15,022 bases of DNA from Ophiosphaerella korrae (taxonomy: Eukaryota > Ascomycota > Dothideomycetes > Pleosporales > Phaeosphaeriaceae): assembly GCA_028456385.1 (NCBI GenBank), contig JALNQF010000751.1:1-15022 (forward strand). The letters run 5' to 3'. Shown piece by piece: positions 8,985-15,022 of the stretch. Below the pieces are notes generated by a model that saw only the letters and a list, made by a program, of their open reading frames with translations, did no database searches and was not told the origin of the DNA. Positions within the stretch are counted from its first letter, which is position 1, and the number at the start of each line of letters is the position of its first letter. Position numbers and translations under genes: made by a program.

Positions 8985-11317
8985 TGAAGCACGATTCGAT
9001 GCGCGATTAGATGCGCGATAGCATGTGCGTAGAGAGGAGCAATAGATTCCAAGTGTACCAAGAATCTACTAATTAGCTCGCTTAAGCAGTATAACTAATA
9101 TAACAAAGAAACTAGCACCTTAATAGAAGAGGTATTAGGGATCTAGCTTACTACTATCTTAAAAGATTTAGCTAAGACTACTATATTGTAGATATATAAA
9201 TAGAGTGTAGGGCTAGAGATAGAGATAAATTAATCTATATAATTCTTACTTTAACTTATATCTATTAATTTGTAACCCTTAAATCTAATAATATAAGTAC
9301 TTACTATAAATATAAGCTTAATAAGAAATAAGTTTATTAATATATAGAACTTAGTAAGCTTAATATTTATAAGTATTAGGAAGTAAGTAGTATAGAGTAG
9401 CTTTAGCTATAAATTTAGTAGCTAGTTATAAATTCTATAATAGTAAACTAAACTTATATATAACTAGTTATAGTAAAGTATAATATTTATAGCTATAGTA
9501 GTAAAAGTAAGCTCTAACCTATAAAAATATCTTATACTTACTAGTTAAAGTAAACTACTTTTACTATTTTTATACTATAATTAGGCTTTTAGCTAGTAGT
9601 AAAGTTTTTTAATTATACTTTTAGAAAAGCTTTTTTATACTTACTAATAAGCTAAGTACTTTAATAAGTTATATCTTTATTAAAGTTCTATTTTAAAAGT
9701 ATATATAAAGTTAGTAGTTTAGGTTTCTTTAAGTAGTTTTAGTAAAAGTTAATAGTAGCTTTATATTTTATAAATTCTTTTACTAGCTCTAATATAAGAT
9801 TATTAATATATTCTACTAGTAAGCTAGTAAAACTACTATAATAGAAAATAGAAGTATAAAGAATAATCTTTATATAAGTAAAAAGTTAATTAAACTACTA
9901 TCTAAGTATAAAGCTATATACAATTAAGTTTATATACTTAAAGATTAGTAAGACTAATAATCTAGTACCTAATTACCTTAGTAAGTAATCTTAGGATCGT
10001 GTAATCCTCTCTTTAGTACTATTTTTCTACTATAACTACTATACTAGTTACTTTTACTAAGTACTAGGAATACTACGTATAAATAATAATATATTAACTT
10101 AGTAAGAAAGTAGAATTAAGCTTATATATTAAGCTTATACTCTAAGTTAATTTAAAAGGTAGTAATACGCTACTATAGCTTATAACGTATAACAATAATA
10201 ACTATCTAACTAGCTCTAAGGAATAGCCTATTAGCTTAATACTTAACTAGGTTACTAGAAACTTACTATAACTAAATAGTAAACTATTATATAATATATT
10301 CTAAACTTAAATTTAAGAGGATTTACCGCCTAGCTATATAAAGTAGTAGATATAGCTCTACTCTATATAGTTTAAGTACTATAGAAATTTACTAAAGTAG
10401 CTAAAAGCTAGTAGAGGCTTTAATTTTAGCTACTAATTAAACCTAAGTATACTAATAACAAAGTATACTAAGTAGTAATATTAGACTATCTTATATATAA
10501 AACCTACTATAACTCTATCTTAGTATATCTACTAGTATTAAATACTAGGAAGAGCCTAATTACTACTTAATTTACTACTCCTAAAATAGCTTATATACTA
10601 TATATACTACGTATACTACTTACTTAGCTTATACCTAGTTAAATTAATACTTAGTATTCTCTTATTGTCTAAACTAGGCGTGAAAAACAATCTATTACTA
10701 ATTTACTTAGTACTATAACGTTATACAAACCTAATCTACTATAGAAATAAGCTTACTATTTTATATTAACTAGAAAAAAAAATTATTAAGTACTTTATAC
10801 ACTATTATATATATAAGCTAGATAAAGAGCTAAGTATAAAGTAAAAGTAGTACTACTTAGATAGCTTTAAGTAAAATAGCTTTATAAAGCTACTTATAGT
10901 AAAAGAGGCTAGCTACTACTTCTAAGTATTTAAGTATATAGTTAAAAATATATAAGTAGCTTAAGACTATATTATAAGCTTAAGGTAAAGCTAATAAGAG
11001 GTATTATTAGAGGTAAGGCTTAAGAAGCTACTAGAGCTTAAAAGTAAGCTCTTTTAGTAGTTTATTAAGTAGAGATAGATAGGCTAAAAAGTATTTTAAT
11101 TCTAGTTTTAGTAGTAAGTAAAGATCTTATACTATATAATATACAGTAATAAGTTACTTTTATCTAATAATATTAGTATTTATATATAAGACGTTATATA
11201 AATACTAATATAAAGAGATAAATTAACTTTAAGTTCTTAAATAGCTAGTTCTAGAAGTTTTACTAGAGATAAGATATAAGCTAGAAGTACTTTACTTACG
11301 CTAGCTAGTAACTCTTA
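8985..11317 (+). mobile_element. Plus-strand copy of the flanking repeat, RIP-saturated after 9,050
   Basis: The first 60-70 bases keep normal CpA/TpG; beyond about 9,070 the sequence becomes TpA-rich with almost no CpA. It aligns collinearly with the minus strand of 1,105-300 at both ends but carries about 1.7 kb more in between. An inverted AGATTC...GAATCT pair sits at 9,048-9,071 in this copy and near 1,029 in the left one. I could not recognise a protein in any frame, because stops created by RIP break them all, so the class of the 2.3-kb part is open. Confidence 0.6.
8992..9027. repeat. 12-bp tandem repeat, three units
   Basis: cgattcgatgcg (8,992), cgattagatgcg (9,004) and cgatagcatgtg (9,016) form three 12-bp units. 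The minus strand near 1,130-1,040 carries a cgattagatata/gtaattatatatata series that looks like the same array after RIP, which links this array to the mobile repeat rather than to the gene. Confidence 0.65.
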
Positions 11318-11463
11318 TGTTATAATAGTAATAAGAGGAAGCAAGATAGAACTAATTAGTCCTAACTTAGTTACTAACAAAGTATAGGATAAGTAGGGTA
11401 ATAACCTATAGGATAACGAACTTGATTATAAAACTAACTATAATAGAGATATATAACAAATTC

Positions 11464-11540
11464 GTAAATTCGTAATCTTAGTAAATATAAATTTATAAAG
11501 CTAACTTTGTAAATTCGTAATCTTAGTAAATATAAAGTTA
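11464..11540 (+). repeat. 45-bp direct repeat in the retroelement leader
   Basis: gtaaattcgtaatcttagta followed by aatataa occurs at 11,464 and again at 11,509 (45-bp period). The downstream copy of this segment shows a diverged version of the same doubling at about 12,387-12,470, so the doubling is older than the larger duplication. Confidence 0.65.
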
Positions 11541-11839
11541 TAAAGTGCTAAGGAATACTAAGTATATAGTTAGTAAAGATACGCATTATTAGGATAGTAT
11601 TAGTAATTTAATCTACTAACTATAGAGCGACAATACTTAATATCGTAAAATATCTTCTATTATTTATAGCCTATTACTAATTACTATACAAGCTTTTATT
11701 ATTAACTCTTAATCTACTAGTACCCTAGAAGGGTTACTATAGTTAATAACAGGCAACCTATTATACCTTACTAATTTAGTTATTAAGAGAAGCAAAGCGT
11801 AAGTAGCGTATAGTCTAAGCTAATATAATAGTAGAAAGT

Positions 11840-12245
11840 TTAACTAAGAAAGGAGCTAAGGCACCTATAAGTAGTTATAAATTAGATAATATAGTATAGA
11901 AGGTAATTAAGGACTACCTAAACGACTTAATCTTAGAAAAAGAAGATATAAAGATAGTAATCAACGCCTTAGAAATACAAAATAAAGAACTATAGGATTA
12001 CGTAAAGTAAAACAAAATACAAATTAAAGCTATTATTAAAGGATAGAACTAGATAGAATAGATTACCTAAAGATTAGAGATAAGTGCAATAAAGAAGCTA
12101 CCTAAGATACCTATACTTAAGAAATTTAATAGAATAAGAGAGAAATTAAGACTCTTTATAGCTTTAGTATAACTCTAGATAGATATATAAGTACTATACT
12201 TTAATAAAGAAGATAAGAAGGTAATATATATTAAAATACACTATT
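11840..12245 (+). pseudogene. Gag relic, copy A, N-terminal part only
   Basis: In one frame (through aagaagctacctaag at 12,092) the reading is a charged, coil-like N-terminus followed by KKLPKIPILKKF and RLFIALV. This fits the start of the capsid region of fungal Ty3/Gypsy Gag proteins. TAG and TAA codons interrupt it roughly every 10-30 codons, mostly where CAG/CAA (Gln) or TGG (Trp) would be expected, which is the RIP outcome. The frame is lost at about 12,245, where the next leader copy starts. It cannot make a protein. Confidence 0.65.
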
Positions 12246-12253
12246 ATAGAAGA

Positions 12254-13190
12254 AATAAGGGAAACTAAGATAGAGCTAATTAGTCTAAGCTTAGCTACTA
12301 ATAAAGCATAAGATAAGTAGGGTAATAACTTATAGGATAACAAACTTAATTAGGAGACTAACTATAACTAGGACACGTAATAAATTTGTAAATTCGCGAT
12401 CTTAGTAAATATACGGTTGTAAAGTAATTATATAATAAATTTATAAATTTACGATCTTAGTAAATACAAAGTAATAAAGCTACTAAGATAATATTACTAT
12501 ATAGTTAGTAACAATACGCATTATTAAGATAGTATTAGTAATTTAATCCTTTAACTATAGAATACAAGTACAAGATAAGTTACAAAATATCTTCTACTAT
12601 TTTTAGTTATTATAGATTAACTATATAAGCTTTTATTATTAACTTCTAATCTACTAATACTTTTAAAAGATAGTTACCTATAGTTAATAATTACGCGACC
12701 TATTATACTTTACTAATTTAGTTATTACAAGAAGTAAAAGCGTAAGTAGTATATAGTCTAGCTAATATAATAGTAAGAAGTTTAACTAAAAAAGGAAGGA
12801 AAGTACTACAAGTACCTCTAAGTAGTTATAAATTAGATAACACTATATAGAAAGTAATTAAAAACTACTTTAATAACTTAATCTCTAAAAAGGAAGATAT
12901 AAAGATAGTAATTAACGCCTTAGAGATATAAAATAAAGAACTCTAAAAATACGTAAAATAGAATAAGGTATAAATTAAAGCTATTATTAAAGGATAAAAC
13001 TAGATAGAGCTAATTACCTAAAGACTAGAAATGAGCGCAACAAAGAAACTACTAAAGATACTTATACTAAAGAAGTTTAATAAAATAAAAGAAAGACAAA
13101 GACTTTTTATAGCTTTAGTATAACTTTAGATTAATATATAAGTACTACACTTTAATAGAGAAGATAAGAAGGTAATATATATTAGAATAT
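12254..13190 (+). mobile_element. Copy B of duplicated leader-plus-gag segment
   Basis: This repeats 11,318-12,250 with RIP differences and small indels, again leader first and gag second. Unlike copy A, it continues without a break into the rest of gag up to about 13,930. The two copies differ mainly by transitions. Confidence 0.65.
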
Positions 13191-13930
13191 ACCTTAAAGA
13201 AGAATTAATAAGATAGTTTAAACCCTACTAGATAGACTATATAATGTATACTCTAATAAACTAGAAAGATAAAACAAGAGCTATCTTTAGAAGTTATAAA
13301 TACTTTACTAGATAAATAAAAGTAGTATTTAGGGATATAGATATTACCTAATAAGCTAAAGAAAGGCTTAAGAAGCTTATATAGAATAAGAGTATTCTAG
13401 AATATATATTATAGTTTAAATAACTATCGCAAAATATAGAATAGAATAAGCTATCTCTAATATTATAATTTAAACAAAGATTAAACTTAAAAATACAATA
13501 CAAAATAATCTATATAGAGAAACTAATAATACTAGAAGCTCTAAAGTAATAGGTAATACAAATTAATAATAATCTTTAAGAATAGAAGAAGAAGAAGTAT
13601 AGAGAAACTACCTAGAATTATAATAAGAGAGACCCTATAGTCCTTAATACTAATAAAGATAAAAAGAAAAAGAAGAACAAAGACTTTATATACTTTAATT
13701 ATAGTAAGCTAGGCTACTATATAAAAAATTACTACTTAAAATAGAAGAAGGATATAGTATATTATAAATATAAGAAACTAGGACACTTTATAAAAGACTA
13801 TAGAAGTAAAAACTATAAGAAAGATAAAGAAGCCTAGTTAAAAATAATAGAAAGTAGAAAAAAAGTACTAAAAGTCGAAGCTAAACTTTAAAAAAAGGTA
13901 ATAAGAAGTAAAGAAATATAATATATAATA
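12795..13930 (+). pseudogene. Ty3/Gypsy-type Gag relic with two ruined zinc knuckles
   Basis: The frame reads KKFNKIKERQRLFIALV, then HFNREDKKVIYI, then IKVVFRDIDIT, the order of motifs in the Gag capsid (retrotrans_gag) domain of fungal Ty3/Gypsy elements. Near the end come two CX2CX4HX4C zinc knuckles. In the first (13,691-13,732) all four ligands read Tyr. In the second (13,760-13,801) the His survives (CAC, 13,784) and the three Cys positions read Tyr. TGC/TGT to TAC/TAT and CAC to TAC are RIP changes. Many stops interrupt the frame. No protease or reverse transcriptase follows, so the element is truncated as well as mutated. Confidence 0.75.
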
Positions 13931-14648
13931 CTTAATTAGACTTTTTGTTATAATAATAACTATTATATATATCTTTCTAGTAAATAGAGAGTAAGATACT
14001 TCTTATAGAAGTATAGAGTAGTAGTAATAAAAGAAAGAATAAAAGAATAGCTAAAAGAAATAGCTTATATAATAGGCCTACTAATAGAAGATTTAGAAAG
14101 AGAAGAGCCTTAAACTCTATTAATCTAGGCTAAAAGACTAGTACTAGATATATAGACTACTATAGTCTCTTCTAAAGAACTATAAAGAGATAAAAGAGAA
14201 ATTAATATAAAAGATATAGAGTATACCTAGTTAAATATACATAGTTATAATAGCTATATAATATTAGATATAGTAGAACAAAATAAAGATTAGAAATTTA
14301 TTTAGAAATACTTACTAGTTATAAGTATAGAAGAAGCGTACAAAGACTAGAAAGAATATAACTCTAAAGTAATAAGGTTTATAATATTCTAATAATAGAT
14401 AAAGTAATATATAGTTATAGTAAGAAGAATACTAATATAAAGAGAGTAGTAGTACCTTATAAAGAAAATATAAAAGATTAATAAAGCTTATATACTATAA
14501 GTACTAGTAATATACTATATTCTAATAATAATAAAACATAGTATAGACAAGTACTAAGTAGGGGACGATAAGAGAATAGACCTAGAATATCTAGTATATC
14601 TAGAAATATTATAAGTATTATATTTAAATATATACTACTACCTATATA
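13931..14648 (+). mobile_element. Retroelement tail with no recognisable pol
   Basis: The plus strand stays purine-rich like the gag part, which suggests it was coding in the same direction. Interrupted readings such as YLVYLEIL occur, but none matches a protease, reverse transcriptase, RNase H or integrase motif that I know. It may be the Gag C-terminal extension or a non-standard second ORF. It stops where a different sequence begins at 14,649. Confidence 0.4.
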
Positions 14649-15022
14649 CAGAGGGGTGCAAAAAATAAAGAGTAATTATTTTTTTAACCTTTTTAAAAGT
14701 ATTATAACTTGCTTAATATTAGAGCTATAACTATAAATAATATATATTTTTAAAGAGAGAATCTTGTTTTTTTAGCTTATCTAAAAATCTATAGCTTAGT
14801 CAGCGTACCTTAGCTATAGTAGCTTACTAAAATAGGGGTATATTTTTAAGCTATATTTAAAGGCTTATAACTTTTTATTTTTAGTATCTTTTTTCCTATA
14901 TTCTAAATATATTAACTATCTACTTAATATCTATTATATATTAGATTTATAGAAATATTGTATTACTATATTAATTTTTATAAAGAAACGTAGTTTTTTT
15001 AGACTTTAGTTAATAAATATAT
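14649..15022. mobile_element. Possible terminal inverted repeat of a DNA transposon
   Basis: After TA (14,647-14,648) comes cagaggggtgcaaaaaataa. This resembles in style the CAG(T/G)GGG-GCAAAAA ends of fungal cut-and-paste elements, and TA is the Tc1/mariner/pogo target. Sequence texture changes here, from purine-rich to T-rich. The rest to the window end is RIP-saturated and has no readable frame. The opposite end would lie beyond the window, so the call rests on one end only. Confidence 0.3.

Larger units (their letters stand above)
11318..12250 (+). mobile_element. Copy A of duplicated leader-plus-gag segment (Ty3/Gypsy-like)
   Basis: Starting near a TGTTAT at 11,318, this segment matches 12,254-13,190 throughout. 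Anchor words lie 924 bp apart at the start (gatagaactaatta at 11,345 against gatagagctaatta at 12,269) and 951 bp apart further on (aaagatagtaat at 11,951 and 12,902). It therefore has indels but one order. It comprises about 500 bases of non-coding leader or LTR and the start of a gag relic. It ends inside gag, where copy B begins, as in a head-to-tail duplication or an element inserted within its own kind. Confidence 0.65.

Noticed and set aside
9046..9082. AGATTC...GAATCT inverted pair as a transposon terminal repeat
   Set aside because: Only 6 bases per arm, and the homology with the left copy seems to continue upstream of it, so it is unlikely to be the true end.

Overview
The window looks like a piece of a filamentous ascomycete (Pezizomycotina) chromosome. 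It holds one intact protein-coding gene in a gene-poor island of balanced base composition (about 3.5-9.05 kb), flanked by two long, extremely AT-rich blocks (about 1-3,430 and 9,060-15,022). In the AT-rich blocks CpA and TpG are almost gone and TpA is greatly over-represented, while CpG, CpC and CpT still occur. That is the mark of repeat-induced point mutation (RIP), a pre-meiotic defence of filamentous ascomycetes against repeated DNA. I cannot name a genus or species.

Layout. 1-3,430: RIP-ruined repeats, partly a minus-strand copy of a repeat that recurs on the plus strand from about 8,985. 3,439-3,752: a probable Copia-type LTR relic at the edge of the island, followed by a primer-binding-like site. 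3,770-5,458: non-coding DNA containing the putative promoter. 5,459-7,876 (+): an 805-residue ORF. 7,877-8,896: non-coding. 8,897-9,027: two minisatellites (31 bp and 12 bp periods). From about 8,985: the plus-strand repeat copy, which becomes RIP-saturated at about 9,050. 11,318-13,930: a tandemly duplicated segment of about 0.92-0.95 kb, made of retrotransposon leader plus gag N-terminus; the second copy runs on into a fuller Ty3/Gypsy-type gag relic with two destroyed zinc knuckles. 14,649 to the end: possibly the start of a further DNA transposon.

The gene is the item of real interest. Its N-terminal half (about 60-445) is a Glu/Leu/Phe/Val-type amino-acid dehydrogenase with both family lysines, a catalytic-type Asp and a GxGxxG NAD(P) site. 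Its C-terminal half (about 475-757) is a compact two-module vicinal-oxygen-chelate protein resembling 4-hydroxyphenylpyruvate dioxygenase (HPPD), with a complete His/His/Glu iron triad. The first domain would turn an amino acid into a 2-oxo acid, and HPPD-type enzymes consume 2-oxo acids, so one chain may carry two successive steps (oxidative deamination, then oxidative decarboxylation/oxygenation). The Lys that reads the glutamate side chain is a Gly here, and two glutamines of the HPPD pocket appear replaced. The substrate is therefore probably not glutamate, and the final product may not be homogentisate. This is inference from hand alignment from memory. No other gene in the window indicates a pathway.
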